This document shows, one piece after another, positions 24,414-32,307 of a stretch of DNA of 64,000 bases; the first letter of the stretch is position 1, and each line of letters opens with the position of its first letter. The DNA comes from Opitutia bacterium. Its GTDB lineage: Bacteria > Verrucomicrobiota > Verrucomicrobiia > Opitutales > Opitutaceae. Under the pieces are notes generated by a model. That model was not told where the DNA came from and did no database searches. It was given only the letters and a program-made list of their open reading frames with translations. A program made the translations under genes and the position numbers. The DNA lies in NCBI GenBank assembly GCA_947453695.1, contig CANGHW010000002.1, positions 1-64,000 of the forward strand, given 5' to 3'.

Positions 24414-25586
24414 ATGTCCACGTCCAAACCCGCAGTCCTCGCCCTCGAAGACGGTTCCATTTTCCGCGGCCTCGCCTTCGGCGCCGACGCCACCATCGCC
24501 GGCGAATGCGTGTTCAACACCTCGATGACCGGCTATCAGGAGATCCTCACGGATCCGTCCTATTTCGGCCAGATCGTCACGATGACCGCCGTCCAAATCG
24601 GCAACTACGGCATCAGCCCCGAGGACACCGAGGCCAAGGTCCCGAAGTGCTCCGGCTTCGTCGTCCGCGAACTCTCTCCCATCGTCAGCAACTGGCGCAG
24701 CCGCCTCTCCCTCGGTGATTATCTCCGGCAGAACGGCATCCCGGGCATCAGCGAAGTCGACACCCGCGCTCTCACCAAGAAGCTCCGGGTCGACGGCGCG
24801 ATGAAGTGCTGCCTCAGCACGCTCCCCATCACCGACGCCGAGGCCATCCAACGCGCGAAATCCTGGCAGGACATGGCCGGCGCCGACTACGTGAAGGACG
24901 TTTCCTGCAAGGAACCCTTCATCTGGAGCGCCAGCGACCCGGCGAACTACAATACTCCTTATCTACCCGTCGGCACGACGATGAACGCACCGGCGATTCC
25001 GACGAAGAAGTTCCGCGTCGCCGCCTTCGACTTCGGCGCCAAGCACTCCATCTACCGCAAGCTCGTGAACCACGGCTTCGAGGTGCAGGTCTTCCCCGCC
25101 ACCGCGACCGGCGAGCAAGTCCGCGAGCACAAACCCGACGCCGTCTTCCTCTCCAACGGCCCCGGCGATCCTGCCGCCCTCCCCTACATCCACAAGACCG
25201 TCACGAATCTCATTCCTGACTTCCCGATCTTTGGCATTTGCCTTGGCCACCAGATGCTCACGCACGCCCTCGGCGGCACGACCTTCAAGCTCAAGTTCGG
25301 CCACCGCGGCGGCAACCAACCCGTGAAAAACCTCGAGACCGGCAAAGTCTCGATCACCGCGCAGAACCACGGTTTCGCCACCGATCCGCAGTCCCTCGAG
25401 AAAACCGGCGCCAAGGTCACCGAGATCAATCTCAACGACAATACCGTCGAAGGCCTCCGCCACACAAAGCTCCCGATCTTCAGCGTCCAGTATCACCCCG
25501 AGGCCGCCCCCGGCCCGAACGACGCCGACCCGCTCTTCGTCGACTTCTACAAAATGGTCGAAGCCCGCAAAGCCGGGACGATCTAA
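24414..25586 (+). CDS. carA: Carbamoyl phosphate synthase small (glutaminase) subunit
   Basis: The 390-residue protein starts at ATG 24414 (MSTSKPAVLALEDGSIFRGL). The CPSase small-chain N-domain (NTSMTGYQEILTDPSYFGQI) is followed by a class I glutamine amidotransferase with the nucleophile in FGICLGHQM and the catalytic His-Glu in QYHPEAAPGP. It hydrolyses glutamine and channels ammonia to the large subunit CarB for arginine and pyrimidine synthesis. CarB is not in this window. A strong intrinsic terminator begins 8 bases after the stop, so carA is not co-transcribed with a downstream carB. Confidence 0.96.
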   Translation: MSTSKPAVLALEDGSIFRGLAFGADATIAGECVFNTSMTGYQEILTDPSYFGQIVTMTAVQIGNYGISPEDTEAKVPKCSGFVVRELSPIVSNWRSRLSLGDYLRQNGIPGISEVDTRALTKKLRVDGAMKCCLSTLPITDAEAIQRAKSWQDMAGADYVKDVSCKEPFIWSASDPANYNTPYLPVGTTMNAPAIPTKKFRVAAFDFGAKHSIYRKLVNHGFEVQVFPATATGEQVREHKPDAVFLSNGPGDPAALPYIHKTVTNLIPDFPIFGICLGHQMLTHALGGTTFKLKFGHRGGNQPVKNLETGKVSITAQNHGFATDPQSLEKTGAKVTEINLNDNTVEGLRHTKLPIFSVQYHPEAAPGPNDADPLFVDFYKMVEARKAGTI

Positions 25587-25593
25587 AGTAAAA

Positions 25594-25620
25594 AGGGCGG
25601 ACTCAAGTCCGCCCTTTTTT
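25594..25620 (+). terminator. Intrinsic terminator of carA
   Basis: The perfect stem AAAGGGCGGACT / AGTCCGCCCTTT with loop CA is followed by a TTTTTT run. Its A-rich 5' side means it can also work on the minus strand and serve kdsB. Confidence 0.93.
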
Positions 25621-25676
25621 ACGCCGCGCCGCCGAGCACCTCCACGTGTTCACCGGCTGGTTCGCGCAACTCGCGC

Positions 25677-26423
25677 CTATCCGAGCCACTGCTCAAATTT
25701 CACCGCATCCTCCGGGGTATCGACCCCGATGGTCGGGTCTTCGGTCACGTCACACGCGATCGCATGGCCGTTCTCCAACACTCGCAACTGCTCGAGCTTC
25801 TCGATCTGCTCGAGTTTGCCCATCGGCATCCGCGCAAACTGCTCCAGCAAGCTTGCCGCGTAGCCGTAGAGCCCGAGGTGCTTGTAGCACGGATTAGCGG
25901 CCACCCACGCATCATCGACCAAGCCGCCGCGGTCGCGTGCAAACGGCATCGGTGAACGCGAAAAATACATCGCCCGCCGCACCGCCGGCGCCAGCACGAC
26001 CTTTACTTGATTGGGATTCGCAAAATCCGCCGCCCGCTTGAACGGCGTCGCGAGCGTCGCCATCGGCGCCCCGCTCGCCAGCAACACGTCCAGCGCCCGG
26101 ATCTGCGCCCCCGTCACCAGCGGTTCGTCGGCCTGCACATTGATTATCCGTTGCGCCCCGACGGTGCGGTTCGCTTCCGCAATGCGATCCGTCCCGCTTT
26201 GATGCGCCGTGCTCGTCATGATCGCCTGAAACCCCGCGCTCACTACGCAGTCGCGCAGCAGCGGATCATCCACCGCAAACCATAGCGGAAACTCCGGCGC
26301 CTCGCGTTTGATCCGCTCCGCCACCCAGAGGAGCAACGGCTTGCCCTTAATCTGATGCAAAAGCTTGCGCGGGAAGCGGGTAGATTCGAGCCGGCATGGG
26401 ACGATAATCGCGGTCTGAGGCAT
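25677..26423 (-). CDS. kdsB: 3-deoxy-manno-octulosonate cytidylyltransferase
   Basis: The 248-residue product starts at MPQTAIIVPCRLESTRFP (ATG 26423) and shows the KdsB pattern: the nucleotide-binding RLESTRFPRKLL, HQSGTDRIAEA, INVQADEPL, and YKHLGLYGYAASLLEQF. It activates Kdo with CTP for lipopolysaccharide inner-core synthesis in the cytoplasm, which supports a Gram-negative envelope. The longer frame up to 26576 overlaps the HPr gene and lacks similarity. It is divergent from HPr with 79 bases between starts. Other Kdo genes are not nearby. Confidence 0.95.
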   Translation of the reverse strand: MPQTAIIVPCRLESTRFPRKLLHQIKGKPLLLWVAERIKREAPEFPLWFAVDDPLLRDCVVSAGFQAIMTSTAHQSGTDRIAEANRTVGAQRIINVQADEPLVTGAQIRALDVLLASGAPMATLATPFKRAADFANPNQVKVVLAPAVRRAMYFSRSPMPFARDRGGLVDDAWVAANPCYKHLGLYGYAASLLEQFARMPMGKLEQIEKLEQLRVLENGHAIACDVTEDPTIGVDTPEDAVKFEQWLG

Positions 26424-26502
26424 GGCAGGGCATGGTGCGAACGGGATTTGAGGTTGCAAGCCGGTGCCTCCTCCCGGATTTTGCCGGGTCTTTCCCGTAG
26501 CC

Positions 26503-26802
26503 ATGAACAAAAGCGACGCCACACCTGCATCCCAGCCTGTCACCAAGGAACTGGTCGTGCAGAACAAAATGGGCATTCACGCGCGCCCGGCCGCCATGAT
26601 CGTTCGCATCACAAATAAGTTCAAAGCCGAGGTCTTCGTGGAAAACAAAGACGAGCAAGTGAATGGAAAGAGCATCATGGGCCTCATGATGTTGGCCGCC
26701 GGCAAGGGTTCGAAGGTCAAGTTCATCGCCACCGGCGACGACGCCGCCGCCATGCTCACCGAACTCGACGCCCTCTTCGCCCGCAAATTCGACGAGGCCT
26801 GA
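26503..26802 (+). CDS. HPr-family phosphocarrier protein
   Basis: The 99-residue product has the phosphorylation site NKMGIHARPAAM (His26) and the regulatory serine motif GKSIMGLMMLAA (Ser57). Both are shifted by exactly 11 residues against classical HPr (His15, Ser46), reflecting a short N-terminal extension NKSDATPASQP. It carries phosphate from enzyme I to PTS proteins or acts in regulatory PTS circuits through HPr kinase. No PTS permease or HPr kinase is adjacent. An intrinsic terminator closes the gene. Confidence 0.92.
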   Translation: MNKSDATPASQPVTKELVVQNKMGIHARPAAMIVRITNKFKAEVFVENKDEQVNGKSIMGLMMLAAGKGSKVKFIATGDDAAAMLTELDALFARKFDEA

Positions 26803-26825
26803 GCCGGTCCTCCGCTCACTCCGCC

Positions 26826-26852
26826 AAAGGCAGCCCTCGGGCTGCCTTTTTT
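26826..26852 (+). terminator. Intrinsic terminator of the HPr gene
   Basis: AAAGGCAGCCC / GGGCTGCCTTT with a very tight loop is followed by a TTTTTT run, 24 bases after the HPr stop. It abuts the 3' end of the convergent tatD-like gene and probably ends transcripts from both sides. Confidence 0.9.
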
Positions 26853-26856
26853 GTGC

Positions 26857-27669
26857 TCACAGCCGGAAAAACGCCCGCGCGTTCGCCGTGCTCACCCGCA
26901 CCAGCTCTTCGTAGCTTACGCCAAATACCTCACTCGCCGCATACTCCGCCGTGTGGCGCACATAGGCGACTTCGTTGGGCTTTCCGCGATGCGGCATCGG
27001 CGTCAGGTAAGGCGCATCCGTTTCGAGCATGAACCGCGACAGTCCCTGGGCCTTCGCCGCCGCACGCACATTCTCCGCACTCTTGTAAGTCAGAATCCCC
27101 GTAAACGACCCGAAGCCCCCGCGCCGCGTCAGCTCGGCCATCTCCGTCACGCCTTCGGTGAAGCAGTGAAACACCACCTGCGTCCAATCCACCCCGCTGG
27201 CATCAATCATCTCCACGCACTCCGCAAAAGCCCCGCGCGAGTGAATCACCACCGGGCATCCAAGCCGCTTCGCCTGAGCAAGCCCCTCGGCAAACGCCGC
27301 CCGCTGCCAGGCGAAGATTTTCTCTGCTTCCGCCCCATCCTTCGGCAGGTGAAAGCGATCCAGTCCGATTTCTCCGAGCGCCACCGGTCGCGGCGCCTCG
27401 CCGCTCCAAAACGCCTCCACTTGCGCCAACGCCTCCGCCCAGGTCGCGTCCACGGAACACGGATGCAGTCCCACCGTGTAGCGCACGAAATCATCCGCCG
27501 TGTGCTGCTGCGCGATGCCCCGATAGAGTCCCCAATCCTCCGGCGAGGTGCCGATCGTAATCATCGCGTCCACACCCGCCGCCCGCGCCCGCGTGAGGGC
27601 TCCCGCGAGCACGTCCGGGCCCTTGCGAGCAAACGATTCCAAGTGCGTGTGCGTGTCGATCAGCCCCAT
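26857..27669 (-). CDS. TatD-family metal-dependent hydrolase / DNase
   Basis: The 270-residue protein starts MGLIDTHTHLESF with the metal-binding HxH, and continues with VALGEIGLD (Glu ligand), VIHSRGA, VFHCFTEG and ETDAPYLTP, the full TatD/YcfH set of metal ligands in a TIM barrel. Family members are 3'-5' exonucleases or phosphohydrolases. It follows the M32 carboxypeptidase gene by 5 bases on the same strand, so the two form an operon. Its 3' end abuts the HPr terminator. Confidence 0.93.
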   Translation of the reverse strand: MGLIDTHTHLESFARKGPDVLAGALTRARAAGVDAMITIGTSPEDWGLYRGIAQQHTADDFVRYTVGLHPCSVDATWAEALAQVEAFWSGEAPRPVALGEIGLDRFHLPKDGAEAEKIFAWQRAAFAEGLAQAKRLGCPVVIHSRGAFAECVEMIDASGVDWTQVVFHCFTEGVTEMAELTRRGGFGSFTGILTYKSAENVRAAAKAQGLSRFMLETDAPYLTPMPHRGKPNEVAYVRHTAEYAASEVFGVSYEELVRVSTANARAFFRL

Positions 27670-27674
27670 AAAAA

Positions 27675-29186
27675 TCAGCCGAGATAGAGCGCGCCATAGC
27701 GCTCACGCAGATAGCGCACCAGCGCCTTGGGCGACAACTCCGCTCCCGTCACCCGCCGCGCCAGTTCCAACGCATCGAAGCGCCGCCCCTGCGCGTGGAC
27801 TTGCTCGCGCAGCCAGCAGAGCAGCCACGAGAAATCTCCGCGGGCGAACTCCGCCTCCAGCCCCGGTCGCAGCTCCTGCGCCCGATACCACAACTGCGCC
27901 GCGAGCATGTTGCCGAGACAGTAACTCGGGAAATATCCAAACGCACCGTCGCTCCAGTGCACGTCTTGCAAAACGCCGGTCCGATCATTCGCCGGCTCAA
28001 GGCCCAAGATCTCCCGCGACGCCTCGCGCCACGCCGCCGGCAAATCGCGCACCGCGAGCTCTCCCGTGAACAGCATCTTCTCCATCTCGAACCGCAAAAT
28101 GATGTGCAGGTTGTAAGTCACCTCGTCCGCATCCACGCGGATCAATGTCGGCTCCACCAGATTCACCGCGAGATAAAGCTCCTCCGCGTTGAGCGCCGCC
28201 GTCTGCGTCGGAAACAACGCACGAAACCGTGGCTCGAAACTACGCCAAAATCCGCGACTCCGCGCGACTTGGTTTTCCCACAGCCGGCTCTGCGACTCGT
28301 GCACCGCCATGCCCGCATGAATGCCCAGCGCCGTGCCAAGTTGCGCCGCCGGCAAGCCCTGCTCGTAAAGGCCATGTCCCGTTTCGTGGATCGACGAGAA
28401 CAGCGAGTCGAGTGGCTCATCTTCTTTGAAGCGCGTCGTCATCCGCACGTCGCTCCCTGTGCCCGAGCAAAACGGATGCAGCGACACGTCGATCCGCCCG
28501 CGCCCGTAGTCGAAGCCGATTTTCTCCGTCACTTCGCGCAGGAACGTCCGCTGCCCCTCGACCGGAAATCCGCGCAATTTCCCTGCCGCCGTCTTCGCGC
28601 GCGCCGCAGTCGGAGACGCCGTGATCTCGCGCACGAGCGGCACGAGTTCGCGTTTCAATTCGCCAAACAGCCGATCCACCGCCGCCGCGGTCAGTCCCGG
28701 GTCATGCTTATCAAGCATGTAGTCATACTCGCGTCCGCCCCAGCCGAGATAAGCCGCCTCGCGCTTCGCGAACTCCAAATTCTTTTCCAGCACCGGCGCA
28801 TAGCTCGCGAAATCGTCGTTCGCCTTGGCCTTGGCCCACGCGTGGTAGCCGCGACTCCCCTGCGCCGCCTTCTCCCGCACAAACTCCGCCGGTAACTTCG
28901 TCGCGCGATCAAAATCCTTCCGTGCCTGCGCCACGACCGCCTGCTGATCCACCGACAGCGCGCCATCCGGTTTCTGCAACTCCACCAATAACTCGCCGAT
29001 CCGTCGCTCGCTCGCCGCCGCGTGCACCGCCTCGGCGAGCGCCGCGTGTTGCGCCGCCCGCTGCTCCGCCGCGCCCGACGGCAAATTCACCTGCTCATCC
29101 CAGCCGAGCAGCTCGCCCACGGTGCCGAGCGTGTGTGCACGTTGGACCAGCGAAGTGAGTTCGGCGAAGGCAGTGTCGAGTGACAT
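27675..29186 (-). CDS. M32-family (Taq-type) carboxypeptidase
   Basis: From ATG 29186 (MSLDTAFAELTSLVQRAH) the 503-residue product has the zinc motif HETGHGLYEQG (HExxH type), the DVRMTTRF and HPFCSGTGSDVR family blocks, and GIHAGMAVHESQSRLWEN with the downstream Glu ligand. These cytoplasmic metallopeptidases remove C-terminal residues from peptides, except proline. Length and motifs match carboxypeptidase Taq. It is the first gene of a two-gene operon with the TatD-family gene. Upstream in-frame start codons (GTG near 29246) add an unsupported 20 residues. Confidence 0.94.
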   Translation of the reverse strand: MSLDTAFAELTSLVQRAHTLGTVGELLGWDEQVNLPSGAAEQRAAQHAALAEAVHAAASERRIGELLVELQKPDGALSVDQQAVVAQARKDFDRATKLPAEFVREKAAQGSRGYHAWAKAKANDDFASYAPVLEKNLEFAKREAAYLGWGGREYDYMLDKHDPGLTAAAVDRLFGELKRELVPLVREITASPTAARAKTAAGKLRGFPVEGQRTFLREVTEKIGFDYGRGRIDVSLHPFCSGTGSDVRMTTRFKEDEPLDSLFSSIHETGHGLYEQGLPAAQLGTALGIHAGMAVHESQSRLWENQVARSRGFWRSFEPRFRALFPTQTAALNAEELYLAVNLVEPTLIRVDADEVTYNLHIILRFEMEKMLFTGELAVRDLPAAWREASREILGLEPANDRTGVLQDVHWSDGAFGYFPSYCLGNMLAAQLWYRAQELRPGLEAEFARGDFSWLLCWLREQVHAQGRRFDALELARRVTGAELSPKALVRYLRERYGALYLG

Positions 29187-29265
29187 GTCCGCCAGCTTGG
29201 CGCGCCTGTCCGCACCAAGCCAAGCGTGATGTCGCCGTAAAACCACTGAGCGCCCCGACGGGGCC

Positions 29266-29694
29266 GTGCAGCCTCCGCGCGTGGTTACTTTGGCCCGCGC
29301 AAAAGGGTGCTTTAACGCTTTCGCATCTCCGCTGCCCGTGCTTTGCGCCGCGTTTACCGGTCACGCTTGGAAAGACTACTTCCTCACGCTTCCTACGAGT
29401 CGCAACCTCGTCGACGTTCACTGCCTCGCTTTCACCCCCCGACGAGCGTTTGCCTACGTTCACCTCCCCGCTGGCGTCCTCCTCCGCTCCCTTTACACGG
29501 TCGTCGCCGGCCCCGGCAGGGAGGAGCTCTCGCTCCCCGTTTTTCTCGAAGAGCCCGCCCTCAAGGACTACACCCTCGTGAAACTCTGCAGCGGCCTTCC
29601 ACAGCTCAGCGCCGCCACTTTTTTACCAGGCCGCATAGGGAGCGAATTCGTGGCGCACTATTTCTTGCTGCGAAGAAAAAGTGACTCCCCCTGA
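29266..29694 (+). CDS. Hypothetical protein, 142 residues
   Basis: The frame from GTG 29266 to TGA 29694 fills the gap between the divergent M32 gene and the convergent DUF4097 gene and overlaps the end of the latter by 37 bases. It has codon use like its neighbours and protein-like composition (NLVDVHCLAFTPRRAFAYVH, EEPALKDYTLVKLCSGLPQL) but no recognised domain, signal peptide or membrane segment. The true start may be further in. Confidence rests on composition and on filling the gap. Confidence 0.45.
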   Translation: MQPPRVVTLARAKGCFNAFASPLPVLCAAFTGHAWKDYFLTLPTSRNLVDVHCLAFTPRRAFAYVHLPAGVLLRSLYTVVAGPGREELSLPVFLEEPALKDYTLVKLCSGLPQLSAATFLPGRIGSEFVAHYFLLRRKSDSP

Positions 29695-30677
29695 GGTTCT
29701 TTCTGCCACGGTTCATCTGTTTCCACGAAATACGTTTCACCGGGAGAAAGTTTCACGTGCCCACCATTGGCGTGCAGTGTGATCGCGGATGCACCCTCGC
29801 CCACCTTGCCGGCCAGTGAACGTTTTCCGTTCTCACCGGATTCGACGGTCAAGGGCAGGAGAGACTCGATCCGCCCCCAAACACACGAGGCTCGCACGCG
29901 ACAGGACGCCGCCGGATCAATCTTCGCGTGAATACTACCTCCCGACGTATTCACCTTGGCCTCGCCGACGAAGTCCCGGGGAAACCCCACCATCACGTCT
30001 CCGGCCTCCGCTTCGGCAATCAAGTCTCCTTTTGCTGCGAGCACCTCGATGTCTCCCGTAAAATTCTTTAGTTCTGTCCTTCCACCCACCGTGCCGACCC
30101 GAATCGTCCCTCGGAGCACCCGGGCCTTTACCGGACCAGTGCAACGCGACACAATCACATCGCCCAGCTCCGTCGACGCATCCACCGAACCATCGATCCG
30201 TTTCACGTAGATTGCTCCCGTTTCCGACCGGGCGAACACGCGACCGGTGAGATTACCGACCGTGATCCCCCCATTCAGCGTCCTAAGGTCGACATTGCAG
30301 TGGCGCGGCACACGAACTCGCCAGGCAAGGTCGATCTGATACTTATCCTGCCAGACAAATCGCACCCGCGTCTCCCGTGGGTTTCGCGCTCGCACGCTGA
30401 TCGTGTTCCCTTCCTCGGTGATTTCCAAATTGAGTGCCTCACGGATGCGGTCGGCCTCGGCTTCAGTCTCAGCACCGATTTCCATCAGGCCCGTGACTTC
30501 GACCTCCGGCTGGTCGCTCTCCGTCACGACAATACTTCCGCGATAGGTGTCGATTTTCACCGTGCAGCCCGGTTGCACCGAAAACGTGCGCTTAAAGTCG
30601 CGCTCAATGGCACGCAGCGGCGCGGCCACCACGGCCAACACTATTCCGACAAAAAGCAGTGGGCGCAACAAACGCAT
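29658..30677 (-). CDS. DUF4097-type beta-strand repeat protein, exported (paralogue 1)
   Basis: The 339-residue protein has a signal peptide (MRLLRPLLFVGIVLAVVAAP) followed by repeating short beta strands typical of DUF4097 adhesin-like proteins: GSIVVTESDQPEVEV, NGGITVGNLTGRV, GDVIVSRCTGPV, NTSGGSIHAKID. Such proteins are predicted right-handed beta-helices in the periplasm or at the surface, with unknown function. Only one canonical NTSGGSI unit remains; the other turns have diverged. It lies 113 bases after a paralogue on the same strand. The start ATG 30677 is fixed by the signal peptide. Confidence 0.85.
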   Translation of the reverse strand: MRLLRPLLFVGIVLAVVAAPLRAIERDFKRTFSVQPGCTVKIDTYRGSIVVTESDQPEVEVTGLMEIGAETEAEADRIREALNLEITEEGNTISVRARNPRETRVRFVWQDKYQIDLAWRVRVPRHCNVDLRTLNGGITVGNLTGRVFARSETGAIYVKRIDGSVDASTELGDVIVSRCTGPVKARVLRGTIRVGTVGGRTELKNFTGDIEVLAAKGDLIAEAEAGDVMVGFPRDFVGEAKVNTSGGSIHAKIDPAASCRVRASCVWGRIESLLPLTVESGENGKRSLAGKVGEGASAITLHANGGHVKLSPGETYFVETDEPWQKEPQGESLFLRSKK

Positions 30678-30790
30678 GATGCAGCGGATTCTTTTGCCTC
30701 TGCTGGCTCCTGCAAGACCGCTCCCGGTGGAATTCTACGAGCCTTTCCTACGTGAAAACACGTTCGCGGGCTCGACTATCCGTCTCCGCG

Positions 30791-31735
30791 TCAGCGCGTG
30801 CGGACAACGACGTCGCCGCCGCTGGTGCGCAATTTAAGCTGCGCTCCGCCCCCGTTGACCGCACCACTCAGCTTGGTGCGCCCGCGGTTGGATCGATCAA
30901 GGGTGATGGTAAGCCCTTCGGCATCCACTTCGCCCCCACTCGTGGAGGCATCGAGGTGAAAGGCAGCCGACCGATCGACCGTTACCCGGATGCTACCTCC
31001 CGACGTGTTAAGTGAGCTGTCCTCTTTCAAAGGCCCGACGATACCCGCACGAATGCTGCCCCCGCTCGTGCTGGCGCGCAGCGCCCCTTCGACGGTCTCG
31101 ATCTTGATGCTCCCGCCCGAGGTGCCCAAGTCTGCATCCCCCACGACGCGCCCCACGTTCACATTGCCCCCGGAGGTGCTAAGCTTCACCGCTCCACGGG
31201 CTTCCTCCAAGGAGATGCTGCCGCCGGAAGTGCGGGCGTCGATGGGTGCACCGATCTTACCCAGCCGGATGCCGCCGCCCGAGGTGCGGGCGTTCACCTT
31301 GCCCGAAACATCTCCCACTACGATGTCGCCGCCCGAGGTGCGAAGATCGGTCAGATAACCTGCAGGCACGGTCACGGAAAAATCCACGGTGACCGGCGGC
31401 CACGAGCCGAAATGAAACCCCATGGGCGGCTTCTCGTATTTCGCGAGCGCGGCGACATCGTTGCCATTCTGCTCCAGCGTCAGGTCAAATTTCTTCAGCA
31501 ACTCATCCGCCTCCGCATCACTGCTCGCCCGGATCTTCTGCCGCGCCGTGATCTTCACCACGTTGTCCGAAGACAGTGCGACCCGAATATCCCCTCCCTG
31601 CGTCTCAACCCGCAACGTCCCGCCCGGCTGGACGGTAAACGATCTTTCCACGACTCGCTCGATCTTGGCAAAAACGGAGAGGGTGGATGCGAAGAGAAAT
31701 CCTAAACCGAGAGCAGCAAGGCGGGTGGTTTTCAT
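30791..31735 (-). CDS. DUF4097-type beta-helix protein, exported (paralogue 2)
   Basis: From ATG 31735 (MKTTRLAALGLGFLFASTLS, signal peptide) the 314-residue product contains at least eight turns carrying TSGG (LRTSGGDIVVGDVSGKV, DARTSGGSISLEEARGAV, ASTSGGSIRAGIVG), a very regular DUF4097 beta-helix. It shares the opening RSFTVQPGGTLRVET with the downstream paralogue (RTFSVQPGCTVKIDT), which supports tandem duplication followed by divergence. A structural or surface role is inferred. The gene is 38 bases downstream of the universal stress protein gene and may be read from the same transcript. Confidence 0.87.
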   Translation of the reverse strand: MKTTRLAALGLGFLFASTLSVFAKIERVVERSFTVQPGGTLRVETQGGDIRVALSSDNVVKITARQKIRASSDAEADELLKKFDLTLEQNGNDVAALAKYEKPPMGFHFGSWPPVTVDFSVTVPAGYLTDLRTSGGDIVVGDVSGKVNARTSGGGIRLGKIGAPIDARTSGGSISLEEARGAVKLSTSGGNVNVGRVVGDADLGTSGGSIKIETVEGALRASTSGGSIRAGIVGPLKEDSSLNTSGGSIRVTVDRSAAFHLDASTSGGEVDAEGLTITLDRSNRGRTKLSGAVNGGGAQLKLRTSGGDVVVRTR

Positions 31736-31773
31736 GGGTTGTGGCCCCAAGAACCCGCCGTGGGCACCGAAAG

Positions 31774-32241
31774 TTACAGGAATCTTGTCGCGCGCTTTGC
31801 CTTGGATTGCTCGGGCGGAACCACCAGCACCGGGCATTTTGACCTGCGCAGGACCCCGTGGGTGTTGTTGCCCACGAGTAGATCGAAGAACGCCGTATAG
31901 CCGTGTGCACCCATCACGATGTAAGCGGCCCGCACACGCTCAGCGACTTCGATGATATACGGCCCCGGCGAACCCGTTCTCCGCATCACCGAGACGGTAA
32001 TCACCCGGCGTTCGAACCGCAGAGCCAGCTGCGCCAACTGTCGAGCAGAGGCCTTTTCCCCGGCATCGGTCAATTGGACGACATTTTCCACGAGCGCCCC
32101 GTATTCGGCAATCACGACCGGAGGCGGGATGACATTTAACACCACCAATCGGGCCGACAGGGAGCGTGCGACCGTAATCGCATGCGCCACAACAGTCCGC
32201 GTCGCCGCAGAGAAATCCACCGGGATAAGGATGGTTTTCAT
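31774..32241 (-). CDS. Universal stress protein (UspA family)
   Basis: The 155-residue single-domain protein begins MKTILIPVDFSAATRTVVAH and carries the ATP-binding signature MGAHGYTAFFDLLVGNNTHG followed by KCPVLVVPP. UspA proteins bind ATP and support survival under starvation or low oxygen. It lies 66 bases downstream of ccoI on the same strand, so it could be transcribed at the end of the cbb3 oxidase operon, a pairing that fits microaerobic stress. Start ATG 32241 is clear. Confidence 0.92.
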   Translation of the reverse strand: MKTILIPVDFSAATRTVVAHAITVARSLSARLVVLNVIPPPVVIAEYGALVENVVQLTDAGEKASARQLAQLALRFERRVITVSVMRRTGSPGPYIIEVAERVRAAYIVMGAHGYTAFFDLLVGNNTHGVLRRSKCPVLVVPPEQSKAKRATRFL

Positions 32242-32307
32242 AGCGAGGCGAAGCTACACTCCACCCGCTCAAACCGCGGGGCGCCAATGGCCCAAACCTC
32301 CCTACAT

